DNA of 64,000 bases from Klebsiella pneumoniae (lineage in GTDB: Bacteria > Desulfobacterota > Binatia > UBA12015): the NCBI GenBank assembly GCA_945872365.1, contig CAMBZJ010000005.1, positions 62,001 to 126,000 on the forward strand, given 5' to 3'. Below are positions 18,370 to 27,765 of the stretch, piece after piece. The translations under genes were made by a program, and so were the position numbers. Numbering within the stretch: the first letter of the stretch is position 1; each line of letters starts with the position of its first letter. The notes beneath the pieces were generated by a model. The model was not told where the DNA came from and did not search any database. It worked only from the letters and a program-made list of their open reading frames with translations.

Positions 18370-21300
18370 CGCGCCCCTCCCGCGCGCCGCCGGACCGGAT
18401 CCACGGGCCCCGGGAGCGTCGCCGACGCGGACGCCGACGGGTGTCCGTCGGCACCGCCGTCCTCGCCCGGAACCGACACCCCGGCCTCGGCATAGGCCTG
18501 AAACAGCCGCTCGCCGACCGCGCGCCAGTCGAAGCGCTGCTCGACGAAGACCCGCGCGCGCTGCGCCAGGCCTGCACGCGCCGGCGCGTCGCGCAGCAAC
18601 CCGATCACCTCGTCGGCGAAGTCCCGCGCCCGGTCGGCGATGCGGATCTCCCCGGCGCCGGCGCCGAGCCCTTCGGCGCCGATCGTCGTCGACACGACCG
18701 GGCTGCCGCTCGCCATCGCCTCGAGGATCTTGAGCCGCGTCCCCGAGCCGCGCAGGATCGGCGCGACGAAGACGGTCGCGCGCCGATAGTGCGGCGCGGT
18801 CGCCGGCACGAGCCCGGTCACTTCCATGCCGGGCGTGGTTACCGCCAGGTCGAGCAGTTCCGCAGGCGGATAGGCCCCGACCACGCGGAACACGACCTCG
18901 GGCACCGCCTCGCGCACCAGTGGGAGCACCTCGCGGGCGAACCACTCGACCGCCTCGACGTTCGGGTCGTGGCGGAAGAATCCGACGAAGAGCACCGTCG
19001 CCGGCTCCGACTCGCCCGGGGCGCGTAGCGGGAAGTCGGCGCACGAGACACCGTTGGGCACGACGGCGACGTGCGACGGGTCGACCCAGCGCGCGAGTTC
19101 CGCGCGATCGTCGTCGCTCATCGCGAGCACGAGGTCGGCCGCCTCGACGTGCCCCAGCTCGTAGTCGAGCATGCGGAGTTCGTCGCGGCGGAGTCGACGG
19201 CGGCGCAACCCCAAGCTCTCCGCCTGGTGCGCACGCAGAGCGGCGACGAATGCGACGTCGTGCTCGACCAGGACGCGCAGCAGCCCTGCGCAGGGCGGCG
19301 GCAGGTAGTGCGCCATGTGCGTGTACTCGACCTGGACCACATCGAAGGGCCGGCGATCGAGCTGGAACTCGACCTCGTCGAACATCGCCTGCGACCAGAA
19401 GCCCTCGGTCGCCTTGGGGAGGGGGCCCTTGCCGCGTCCGTGCAGGTCGCGCGGGACGAGAACTACCTCGCTGCACAGCGACCGCAGCCGCACCCGGCTC
19501 TCCGGCGCGGCCTCGGCCTCGGTGTCATAGTAGGTGACGAGCGTCACCTCGCAGCGGTCGCGCATCGCGCACAGCAGGTTCATCATGCGGGTGGCACCAC
19601 CGTGCACGTTGGGGACCGGGCTATAAGGGGAGACGAGCAGCACCCGGACCTTCGCCCCCGGCACGCGGGCGTCCGCCGCGTGGTAGCGGGCGCGGTAGGC
19701 GTGCCGGTGGCGCGAGAGCGCGAAGATCTCCTCGTCGGAGAGTGCTCGCGGCACGCGCGACTCGGCGAAGCGCGCGCGCATCGTCGGCGGGATCTGCTTC
19801 AGCAGGCCGATCCAGGTGAACAGCGCTGCGCGCCCGCCCTGGTCGTGCAGCACCCGGAAAGGCGTCACGGCGAGGCCGGCCAGGTGCCGGCGCAGGATCG
19901 AACGGGAGTCGACGTTCTTCCAGAGCAGTGCTGCGAGGTTCTTCACGAAGAAGCTGTGGATCCGCCCCTCGCTCCAGATGCGCCGCGTCGTACCGCGGTG
20001 CTTGTGGTGGACGAAGGAGCGCGGCGCCATGAGCGACGGCCAGCCGCGCTTCCAGGCGCGGTAGCCGAGATCGACGTCCTCGATGTAGACCGGTGAGAAC
20101 ACCGCCTCGTCGAAGCCGCCGAGTTCCATGAACTTGGCGCGGTCGTAGGCCGAGGCGCCGCCGCCGGCGAAGAACACCGGGTAGAGCGCGTCCGCGTCGA
20201 AGCGGTCGAGGTGGAACAGGCGCACGCTGCCCTGCTCGAGCCGCGCATGCACCTTGCCGGTCTCCCAGCGCTCCTTCTTCGGGTCGATGAAGTCGATCTG
20301 ACAGGAGATCCCGAAGGCACCCGGCTCCTCGACGAAGGCGTCGAGCAGCGGCTGCAAGAAGTCCGGCTCGACGACCATGTCGTTGTTGAGCAGCACAAGG
20401 ACTGGGTTGCGCGACTCGGCGACCCCGCGATTGGTCGCCCCGGCGAAGCCGTGGTTGCGGTCGAGGCGGACGACCCGCAGTTGCGGGTGACCCATCGCTT
20501 CGAGGACCGCGATCGTGTCGTCCTCGCTGCCGTTGTCGACGACGATCACCTCGTCGTCGGGACGGCCGTGGACGCGCAGCGCCTCGAAGAGCGGCGGCAG
20601 GCTCATCTGCAGGAGTTCCGCGCCATTCCAGGTCGGGATGACCACCGAGACCGGCGCGTCGGCCGGGATCGCGGACACCGGCGGTGCGTCGCCGAGGCCG
20701 CGCGGGCGACGGCTCGCACCGCCGATCCGCGCGAGCAGGTCGGTCGTCGCGATGGCGGCGGCGACCAGCAGCGCGAGCGGAAGCGAGAGAACGGCGAGGG
20801 TCGCGACGAAGGCCCGGGTCGCGAGCCAGCCGGCCGCCCGCGCAGCACGCCGCGCGGTCCGCACCGCGCGGCGCAGCAGAAGTCCCAGGATCGAGGTGTT
20901 GCGGATCTGCTCGACCGCCTCGCGGCGTGCCGACTCGACCTGCTCCTCGCGCGCCTTCTCCTCACGCTCGAGATCGCGGCGCAGGGACTCGTCCGCCTCC
21001 CGGCTTGCGACTTCTGCCCGCTCGACCTCGGTCCGAACCTGTCCGAGGACCTTCCACTCGTAAGAGCGCTGGATCTCCTCGCGCGCCCCGCGAACGACGC
21101 TCTCGATCACGCGCTCGTCGACGTGCGCGTCGAGGCGCTCGCGCACCATGCGCTCGACCCGCGCATCGACCTGCTCGTTCACCTGCAGGATCAGCCGCTC
21201 CAGGTCGGCGCTGCGCTGCTGCGAGCCCGCCGCCTGCACGGCGACGAGGGCCAATTCGGCACGCAGCCGCGCCACATCGACGACCACCCGGGCGGCCTCC

Positions 21301-23117
21301 GCGCTTTCGAGCGCGACAACCGGGAAGCCGGGGTCGAGCGCACCGGCCACCGGCACCGTAGTGTCGTGCAGGAAGAGGAACGACTCCTCCGGGACGGGCA
21401 CCTCGGACACGACACCGTCGAGCAGGTAGCGGGCGATGAAGGCGACGCCGCCCTGCGGCAGCTCCGGGGTCGGGCCGCACTTCCAGAGGCAGACGCGGCC
21501 CCCCGCGAAGGGGCTCGTCGGCCGAAGATGCTCCTCCCCCACCACCGGCGAAGCGACGAGCGAGAAGCGCAATTCCCACTCCCGCCCGCGCGAGTGCTCG
21601 ATCGGCCGGAACTCGAAGCGCTGCCAGCCGTCGCGCGGAAGCACCGGCGCGGGGACGATCACGCGTGCAGCGGCCGCACCGCCGCTGCCGGCCTCGCGCA
21701 ATTCGAGCACCAGGTTCGCGCCCTCGACCGGCGGTTCCGTCCAGACCAGGGCGTCGATCCGGCAGAGCCGGTCGAAGGAGGCGCGGAAGCGCCGCATCGG
21801 TGCATGGTCCCCGCCCAGCCGCGGCGAGACCGAGCGCGTGCCGTCGACGAATTCCTCGGCGAGGAGCGCCGACTCCTTGCCGGGCATCTCCTCGCGCCGC
21901 GCGTCGGCGGCGACCCACGCATGGCCTCCATGGTCGGCCGCGTGACGCGGCGCGCGACAGAAGCGCCACAGCGGCTCGACCGCGCGCTCCCACGAAAAAG
22001 ACGCGCGCGCGGCCTCGAGGCGTGCGGTGCGCGCCGCGGGATCGGGGTCGTCGAGCACCGCCTCGATCGCCGCCGCGACCGCCACCGGATCGTCGGGGGC
22101 GACGACGCGACCGAGCCGCTCGCGCTCGACGAGTGCCGCCAGGTCGTCGCCGGCGGTCACGACCATCGGGCGCAGCGCCCAGATGTAGTCGAGCGTGCGG
22201 GTGCGAAAGGCGAACTCGGACTCGACGCCGCGGCGGTGCAGGCTCACGCCGACGTCGCACTCGAGCAGCCAGCGCTGCCGCTCCTCGTAGGGTACCCAGT
22301 CGACGAACGACGCACCACGACCCTCGATGCCGAGTTCGCGCGCGAGCGCGATCGCATCGCGCGCGATCGCCATCTCGCCGATCTCCGGGTTGGGATGGCG
22401 GGTGCCCAGAAAGAGCGTCTTCACCTCGGGGCGCCGCGTGCGCAGCAAGGCAGTCGCGCGCACCAGCGTGAGCGGATCGACCCAGTTCCACATGCCACCC
22501 GCCCAGAGCACGACGCGATCGTCGACCCCGATGCCCGGCACGACGCCGCGGACGAGCGGTGCGCCCGCGACCGGCGGCGTCTCGGAGATCCCGAAGGGCA
22601 CGAGGTCGACGAGCGAGCGCAGCTCCGGGTCGCGCTCGTAGTTCGCGCGGTTCACCCGCCCGGCGGCGGCGAGCATGCCGAGCCAGAACGCGCGCTGCGA
22701 CTCGCTCGCGCACAGAAAGAAGTCGCCGTGCTCTAGGTGGTGCTGGAGCCAGCGCAACGCGAGCAGCGGGCGACCGCCGGCGCGCGCAAATCCGTCGCCG
22801 TACAGGTCGAGATTGGACAGCACAAAGGGATCGTAGAGGTCGACGATGCAGGGCTTCTTCGGCGCGGAGACGAGTTCCATGCGGCCCGGCAGCACGACCG
22901 CCGAGCATGCATCGACAAGCGTGCCGAGCGCGCCGCCACCCGCCAACGGCGCGAGGCGGAGTCCCGCGACCTCGCGCGGCAGCTCGCTGCCGTCGGGCGC
23001 GCCCAGCACGACGTCCTCGCCGCGGCGCGCCAGGGCCGCCGCCATCTCGAAGGCCCGCGCGGCCGAACCCGCCATGCGGGCGCCCAACCGGTCCCAGCTC
23101 ACCACGAGAATGCTCAC
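18366..23117 (-). CDS. Giant multi-domain glycosyltransferase (GT4-beta-coiled coil-TM-GT2-GT4)
   Basis: 1583 residues. In order: an N-terminal GT4-type GT-B module (~1-395); a beta-rich accessory domain (~440-590, containing LCRIDALVW) shared with the next two genes; a long Glu/Arg-rich coiled coil (~625-745); a hydrophobic membrane segment (~765-800); a GT2 GT-A module (~820-1110, VSVVIPTWNGAELL, VIVVDNGSEDDT, NNDM as the DXD-like motif); and a second GT4 module (~1150-1545, GSGTRLKILEAMASGSPVV with the EX7E-type motif). It probably adds several sugars to one glycan at the inner membrane. The GTG start overlaps the upstream stop (GTGA). Donors and acceptor cannot be read from the sequence. 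Confidence 0.88.
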   Translation of the reverse strand: MSILVVSWDRLGARMAGSAARAFEMAAALARRGEDVVLGAPDGSELPREVAGLRLAPLAGGGALGTLVDACSAVVLPGRMELVSAPKKPCIVDLYDPFVLSNLDLYGDGFARAGGRPLLALRWLQHHLEHGDFFLCASESQRAFWLGMLAAAGRVNRANYERDPELRSLVDLVPFGISETPPVAGAPLVRGVVPGIGVDDRVVLWAGGMWNWVDPLTLVRATALLRTRRPEVKTLFLGTRHPNPEIGEMAIARDAIALARELGIEGRGASFVDWVPYEERQRWLLECDVGVSLHRRGVESEFAFRTRTLDYIWALRPMVVTAGDDLAALVERERLGRVVAPDDPVAVAAAIEAVLDDPDPAARTARLEAARASFSWERAVEPLWRFCRAPRHAADHGGHAWVAADARREEMPGKESALLAEEFVDGTRSVSPRLGGDHAPMRRFRASFDRLCRIDALVWTEPPVEGANLVLELREAGSGGAAAARVIVPAPVLPRDGWQRFEFRPIEHSRGREWELRFSLVASPVVGEEHLRPTSPFAGGRVCLWKCGPTPELPQGGVAFIARYLLDGVVSEVPVPEESFLFLHDTTVPVAGALDPGFPVVALESAEAARVVVDVARLRAELALVAVQAAGSQQRSADLERLILQVNEQVDARVERMVRERLDAHVDERVIESVVRGAREEIQRSYEWKVLGQVRTEVERAEVASREADESLRRDLEREEKAREEQVESARREAVEQIRNTSILGLLLRRAVRTARRAARAAGWLATRAFVATLAVLSLPLALLVAAAIATTDLLARIGGASRRPRGLGDAPPVSAIPADAPVSVVIPTWNGAELLQMSLPPLFEALRVHGRPDDEVIVVDNGSEDDTIAVLEAMGHPQLRVVRLDRNHGFAGATNRGVAESRNPVLVLLNNDMVVEPDFLQPLLDAFVEEPGAFGISCQIDFIDPKKERWETGKVHARLEQGSVRLFHLDRFDADALYPVFFAGGGASAYDRAKFMELGGFDEAVFSPVYIEDVDLGYRAWKRGWPSLMAPRSFVHHKHRGTTRRIWSEGRIHSFFVKNLAALLWKNVDSRSILRRHLAGLAVTPFRVLHDQGGRAALFTWIGLLKQIPPTMRARFAESRVPRALSDEEIFALSRHRHAYRARYHAADARVPGAKVRVLLVSPYSPVPNVHGGATRMMNLLCAMRDRCEVTLVTYYDTEAEAAPESRVRLRSLCSEVVLVPRDLHGRGKGPLPKATEGFWSQAMFDEVEFQLDRRPFDVVQVEYTHMAHYLPPPCAGLLRVLVEHDVAFVAALRAHQAESLGLRRRRLRRDELRMLDYELGHVEAADLVLAMSDDDRAELARWVDPSHVAVVPNGVSCADFPLRAPGESEPATVLFVGFFRHDPNVEAVEWFAREVLPLVREAVPEVVFRVVGAYPPAELLDLAVTTPGMEVTGLVPATAPHYRRATVFVAPILRGSGTRLKILEAMASGSPVVSTTIGAEGLGAGAGEIRIADRARDFADEVIGLLRDAPARAGLAQRARVFVEQRFDWRAVGERLFQAYAEAGVSVPGEDGGADGHPSASASATLPGPVDPVRRRAGGAR

Positions 23118-26044
23118 GCGCCCTCCCCGAAACTCCGGAACGCGAGTGCGCGGCCCGCGACCACCTCGCCGCCGACGCGCAACTCCCCCGCGTGCGAGGG
23201 CCCGTGCCAGAGCAGCACCTCGTTGCCCGGCCCCGCCCCGGGCGCCTCGGCGCGCAGGCGCAACTTCGAGCCGGCGCCGCCCGACGACGGGCGATCGAAC
23301 TCGACCGAGACGTGCGTGCGATCGACGAGACGGCCCGCCTCCACCTCGCGCCGCCCCAATTCACGACCGCTCTCGTCGAAGACCGACAGTTCGAGCAGGT
23401 GGTCGTTGCGACGCCAGAAGGTCCCGACCAGGACGTCGACGCGGCACACGCCGGGGCCGTGCACCGGGATGTCCTGCTCCACCGCCCGAGCTGGCCCGAC
23501 GGTCGCGCCGGCGTCGGCGGAGAACTGCCAGGCGTCGTAGGGCGAGTCCGCCGGTTCGAGCGCGACGACAGAACCATCGCCCCCGTCGAGCTCGATCGGC
23601 GCCGGGAGTTCGGTCGAGCGCGCACGCGGGCCCCGCTCGACGATGTCGAGAAGACCGTCCACCAGGGGATCCGACTGCACGTGCGGACCATAACGGAAAA
23701 CGACGTCACGCCGCGCGCGGCGCGCCATCCCGCGCCGGCGCTCCGGGTCGCCGGCCAGGTCGAGCAGGGCCGCCTCCCAGGCGGCCGCGTCGGCCGCGAG
23801 CAGGCCGGTCTCGCCGTCCCGGATCGCCGTGCGGAAGGCGAGCGTCGGGCTCGCCACGACCGCTACCCCGGCGAGCGCGGCTTCGAGGAATTTGACCTCG
23901 CTCTTCGCCTCGTTGAACCGGTTGGGCCGCTCGAGCGGCACCACGCAGACGTCGAGCCCGGCCAGGTGGCGCGGGAACTCGCTCCAGGGCAGCAGCGGCA
24001 GGCGCTCGATGCGCTCGCGCGACTCCGCGAGTTGCGCCGGTAGGGTCGCCGGCCCGGCGACGACGAGGCGCGCGTCGGGCAGGCGGTGCAACACGCCCTG
24101 CAGGGGGGCGGCAATCGACGCGAGGTCGCGATCGTGGGTGTCGGTGCCGGTGAGAAACCCGATGCGCAACCCCTCGGCGCCGCGCCGCGCGGGGTCGTCG
24201 TCGCGCACGACGCGAGCGTGCCGGGCCGCGTCGAGTCGTTCGAGCAGCGCGCGCCCGAGCCCGTTGCGCACCAGCAGTCCGGGTACGCCGAGCGAGCGGG
24301 CAGTGTCGACGAGTTCCTCCGTCGACCCCAGGAAGGCGTCGCTCGCCGCGAGGCTTCGACCGTAGGCGTCGAGTGTCCAGCGGAACCCGCGGGCGATCTC
24401 CTCGCGCGGGTCCGAGAGGGCCGCCGCATCGCAGTCCGCCTCCGAGAAGACCAGGTCGTCGGCAGAGAACACCACCGGCACGCCGCGGCGCCGGGCGTTG
24501 GCGACGACCGCGGCCACGGTCGCAGCGAAGGGCGCGCGGGCGAGCACGATGCAGTCGGCGACCTCGGCCGCGGCGCGGGCGCGGGCGTCGGAGTGGTGGA
24601 GCACCTCGGAACGGACGCCGCGCAGCGCCAATCGTTCCACCAGGTGCCAGACGCGGTAGCGGAGGGGGGCGCCGTCGACCCCGGCCAGGAAGAGGACCGA
24701 GCGCAACCGCGCGCGGGGCAGGCTCCGCGGGGGCGCCGTCGACGCGGAGGCGCTGGCCGGAGCGGGGACCGGGGCCGAACCGGCCGAACCACCCGAGGCG
24801 ATCGGGCCGACGGCCGGGCGGACGGGCGCCGGCCGGGCGCGCTCCGCCTCGCGCAGCACCTCGCGGTAGAGCGCCTCGGCGGCGCGCGCCTGGCCCGCAG
24901 GCGTGACCAGTGCCGGGGGCGGCGACGCGGCGAGACGATCGAGCAAGCCGCGGTCGCCGGCGAGACGATCGAGCGCCGCGGCGAGGCCGGTGACGCTTCC
25001 GGTGTCGAAGACGAGCCCGTTCACGCCGTCCCGTAAGACCTCCTCCGGGCCGCCGCAGTCGCTCGTCACCACCGGGATGCCACGGACGAGCGCCTCCCGC
25101 GTCACGAGCGAGCAGGACTCCCGCATGAGCGAAGGCACGACGACCACGTCGGCCTCCGCCAGCGCGTCGTCGAGGCCGCCGGGGGAAAAGCCGGGCAGGA
25201 ACTCGACCCGGGCGGGGCCGCGCCACGGCGAAGGCTCGGCTGCGTCGACCGCGTACAGCCGCAGCAGGACGTCCGCACTGCGCAGGCGTGCAGCCGCTTC
25301 GCGCAGGACTTCGAGTCCCTTTTCGCGGTTGCCCGCACCGCCGACGAAGACCACGTGCAGCGCGTCGCGATGCACGCGGGCCGCGCGCCGCGCGGCGAAG
25401 CCGGGCGCGGGCGGCTCGATGCCGTTCTCCTGGACCTGCACCAAGTCGGCGGCGAGGCCGTTCGCGATCAGGCTGTCGCGCAGGAAGGCGGTCGGGGTGA
25501 GCACGCGGGCGACCTGGCGCAGGGCGCGGGCGAGTGCTGCCCGGCGGTCGGCAAAGCCGACCTCCGCGTGCCCGAAGCAGCGCTCCGGATCGGGGATCGG
25601 CGAGCATGGGCCGCCGCCCGGGGCGAGGCGGAAGAGACAGGGGCAAAGCCACCACCAGTCGTGCATCGTCCACACCACCGGGATCGACGCGGCGGCCGCG
25701 GCGTCGATCACCCCGACGCCGAGCGCCTGCAAGCCGTGGAGGTGCACGATGTCCGGGCGGCGCTCGGCGAGGAAGCGGGCGAAGGACGCTTGTGCCGGCG
25801 GGTCGTCCCATCCCTCGCGCGACCACGGGTGGAAGGCACCGCCCAAGTTCACCCGCCAGGTCGCGATCCCGTCGACCGGGTCGGTGCGGATCGCGCCGAT
25901 CGGCTCGGCCGCCGTGGTGCGTCCGGCGAAGACGTCGAGCACGTGGCCGCGGTCGGCGAGCGCGCGCGAGAGACGTCGGCAGACGAGCGTCGCGCCACCC
26001 TGAAAGTCCGGCGCGTAGAGGGCGATCGCCTGCGCGATCCTCAC
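23114..26044 (-). CDS. Tandem GT4 glycosyltransferase with C-terminal accessory beta domain
   Basis: 976 residues. Residues 1-400 are a complete GT4 module (DFQGGATLVCRRLSRAL, DIVHLHGLQALG, RESCSLVTREALVRGIPVV). A Pro/Ala/Ser linker (~400-440) leads to a second GT-B module (~444-830, VLFLAGVDGAPLRYRVWHLV, NRFNEAKSEVKFLEAALAGV) that is paralogous to the module in the upstream neighbour. The last ~120 residues form the beta-rich accessory domain (VCRVDVLVGTFWRRND). Two active modules in one chain suggest transfer of two sugars, or one active plus one regulatory half. The GTG start overlaps the previous stop as GTGA. It is cytoplasmic or peripheral; no membrane segment is seen. Confidence 0.87.
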   Translation of the reverse strand: MRIAQAIALYAPDFQGGATLVCRRLSRALADRGHVLDVFAGRTTAAEPIGAIRTDPVDGIATWRVNLGGAFHPWSREGWDDPPAQASFARFLAERRPDIVHLHGLQALGVGVIDAAAAASIPVVWTMHDWWWLCPCLFRLAPGGGPCSPIPDPERCFGHAEVGFADRRAALARALRQVARVLTPTAFLRDSLIANGLAADLVQVQENGIEPPAPGFAARRAARVHRDALHVVFVGGAGNREKGLEVLREAAARLRSADVLLRLYAVDAAEPSPWRGPARVEFLPGFSPGGLDDALAEADVVVVPSLMRESCSLVTREALVRGIPVVTSDCGGPEEVLRDGVNGLVFDTGSVTGLAAALDRLAGDRGLLDRLAASPPPALVTPAGQARAAEALYREVLREAERARPAPVRPAVGPIASGGSAGSAPVPAPASASASTAPPRSLPRARLRSVLFLAGVDGAPLRYRVWHLVERLALRGVRSEVLHHSDARARAAAEVADCIVLARAPFAATVAAVVANARRRGVPVVFSADDLVFSEADCDAAALSDPREEIARGFRWTLDAYGRSLAASDAFLGSTEELVDTARSLGVPGLLVRNGLGRALLERLDAARHARVVRDDDPARRGAEGLRIGFLTGTDTHDRDLASIAAPLQGVLHRLPDARLVVAGPATLPAQLAESRERIERLPLLPWSEFPRHLAGLDVCVVPLERPNRFNEAKSEVKFLEAALAGVAVVASPTLAFRTAIRDGETGLLAADAAAWEAALLDLAGDPERRRGMARRARRDVVFRYGPHVQSDPLVDGLLDIVERGPRARSTELPAPIELDGGDGSVVALEPADSPYDAWQFSADAGATVGPARAVEQDIPVHGPGVCRVDVLVGTFWRRNDHLLELSVFDESGRELGRREVEAGRLVDRTHVSVEFDRPSSGGAGSKLRLRAEAPGAGPGNEVLLWHGPSHAGELRVGGEVVAGRALAFRSFGEGA

Positions 26045-27714
26045 GCGACCCGCCCCGGGGAGGGCCGACCCGCGACTTCCGCGACAGCGAAAGCGTCACG
26101 ACCGAGTGCAGCCGGCCAGGCCGCGAAGGCCCGCAGGACGAGACGACCATCGAGCGGTGCACCGTCGAGCCGGGCGGGCTCCTCGCCCGGCTCGAGGTCG
26201 CCGAGTCCGAAACTCACCGCGTCGCGCGGTGGGCCGCGCAGCGCCAGCACGAGCGTGAACCGGGCCCCGGCCGAATCCGGCTGCTCCGGCACGTCGAGCG
26301 CGAACCAGGCGCGATCGGGAAGCTCGTCGACCGCCACCCGCGCGCGCGCGATCGGCGCGCCGGATCCACGCCGGAGTGCGACCTCGAGCTCGCCTCCCGA
26401 GTGCAGGCCGTAGGTGACCGTGTGCACGTCGACGCGACAGAGTCCGTCGAGCCGCGCGACGAAGTGCTGCTCGATCGCGTGGCCGCCGCAGAGCGGCGGC
26501 GACTCGCGCAGCGCCGCGACGGCCTGCAGCGCCCCGGGATGCGCGTCCGCCTCGAGCGCGGTGCGCGCCGCCGGTACACACCACGGCGAGTCGCCGGTGC
26601 GCGTGGGCGGCGCCGTCGCTCCGCGCGCGAGGTCGCGCCGCAGGTCCTCGAGCAGGACCGCGAGTTCCCGGGCGCGCGGGGCCGGGGCGAAACGCACCTC
26701 CACATCCGCCCGGGCGGCTTCGCCCAGGCGCCGTCGCACCGGCCGATCCGCGACGATCTCGCGCAGGGCGCGTTGCCAGCCGTCGCCGTCCGCGGCGAGC
26801 ATCCCGTTGTCGCGGTGGCGGATCGCCGCCCGCATGGCGCGCGAGGGCGTCGCCACCGTCGGCACACCGGCGACCGCGGCGTCGAGGTACTTGATCGCGC
26901 CCTTCGCGGCGGCGAAGCGCCGGTCGATCTCGAGCGGCGCGATCGCGGCGTCGCAGGCGGCGATCCACACGGGCAGGTCGGTCCAGGGAACGAGCGGACG
27001 CCGCGCCACCCGCAGGCCGTACGCCCGCAGGGCGGCGCCGGGATCGACCGGCCCGAGCAGGAGCAGGCGCGCTCCGGGGAACTCGGCGAGCACCCCGGCG
27101 AGCGCTCCGGCCGCGAGCGCGAAATCCCGGTCGTGGCTCGGCGTGCCGCTGAAATAGCCCAGCACCACCGCGTCGTCGGCCGCGTCCGGGAAGCACTCGC
27201 GCCGCAGCCCACACGCGGCATCGGCTCGCGCCGCGGCCGCATCGCCGAGCGCGAGTTCGGCGCGGCTCACCGAGTTGGGGTGCAGGACGGCCGGCAGCCC
27301 GGCCGCGCGCGCCTCGTCGAGCAGCGCCGCGGTCGGGACGATGACTCGATCGCAGCGCTCGAGGGTCGCCCGGTAGCGGCGCAGGCCTTCGAACCAGAGC
27401 GCGCGCTCGGCCTCGGGGCGCGACGTCCACTCCGGGAAGAGCGTCGGATCGTCGACGAAGACCAGGTCGTCGATCGCGCCCACCACCGCGACGCCCGCCG
27501 CACGCGCCTCGTCGATCGCGAGTGCGACCGCCGAGGTCTCCGGCACGCGGTAGAGAAAGATCAGGTCGTGGCGGGCGGCCTCGGCGCGGAGGCGCGGGTC
27601 GGTGAAGGAAACGACCGTCGCTTCTCCTCCGACCAGGCGGAGTTGCTCGGCGCGATGCAGGACCTCGTACCGGTGGCAGAAGCCGTCGATGCCGCTCGCG
27701 AAGAGGACCCGCAT
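26041..27714 (-). CDS. GT4-like glycosyltransferase with accessory beta domain
   Basis: 557 residues. The first ~370 form a GT-B glycosyltransferase (VLFASGIDGFCHRYEVLHRA at the N-terminus, FSGTPSHDRDFALAAGAL, AAAKGAIKYLDAAVAGVP in the donor half). The N-terminal half is somewhat divergent from classical GT4, and the same variant recurs as the second module of the downstream 976-residue protein. Residues ~412-545 are the accessory beta domain (LCRVDVHTVTYG). The ATG at 27714 has no Shine-Dalgarno; TAGGCG ends eight bases upstream. It is the first gene of the run of six overlapping genes down to the Ddn-like protein. Confidence 0.85.
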   Translation of the reverse strand: MRVLFASGIDGFCHRYEVLHRAEQLRLVGGEATVVSFTDPRLRAEAARHDLIFLYRVPETSAVALAIDEARAAGVAVVGAIDDLVFVDDPTLFPEWTSRPEAERALWFEGLRRYRATLERCDRVIVPTAALLDEARAAGLPAVLHPNSVSRAELALGDAAAARADAACGLRRECFPDAADDAVVLGYFSGTPSHDRDFALAAGALAGVLAEFPGARLLLLGPVDPGAALRAYGLRVARRPLVPWTDLPVWIAACDAAIAPLEIDRRFAAAKGAIKYLDAAVAGVPTVATPSRAMRAAIRHRDNGMLAADGDGWQRALREIVADRPVRRRLGEAARADVEVRFAPAPRARELAVLLEDLRRDLARGATAPPTRTGDSPWCVPAARTALEADAHPGALQAVAALRESPPLCGGHAIEQHFVARLDGLCRVDVHTVTYGLHSGGELEVALRRGSGAPIARARVAVDELPDRAWFALDVPEQPDSAGARFTLVLALRGPPRDAVSFGLGDLEPGEEPARLDGAPLDGRLVLRAFAAWPAALGRDAFAVAEVAGRPSPGRVA

Positions 27715-27722
27715 CGACTGAT

Positions 27723-27751
27723 CGCCTAGCAGGAGCCGACGGCGTCGGAAA
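27723..27751 (-). promoter_or_regulatory. Candidate promoter of the glycosyltransferase operon
   Basis: On the minus strand a weak TTTCCG (27751-27746), a 17-base spacer, then TAGGCG (27728-27723), eight bases before the ATG. The same TAGGCG box occurs before the PadR gene at 55693. No Shine-Dalgarno is seen, so the transcript may be leaderless. Confidence 0.4.
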
Positions 27752-27765
27752 CGCCGCGCGACGCC

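Noticed and set aside
24925-24980. Short direct repeat (GGCGAGACGATCGAGC twice)
   Set aside because: It encodes two similar helical segments in a glycosyltransferase linker; a chance coding repeat, not a mobile element.
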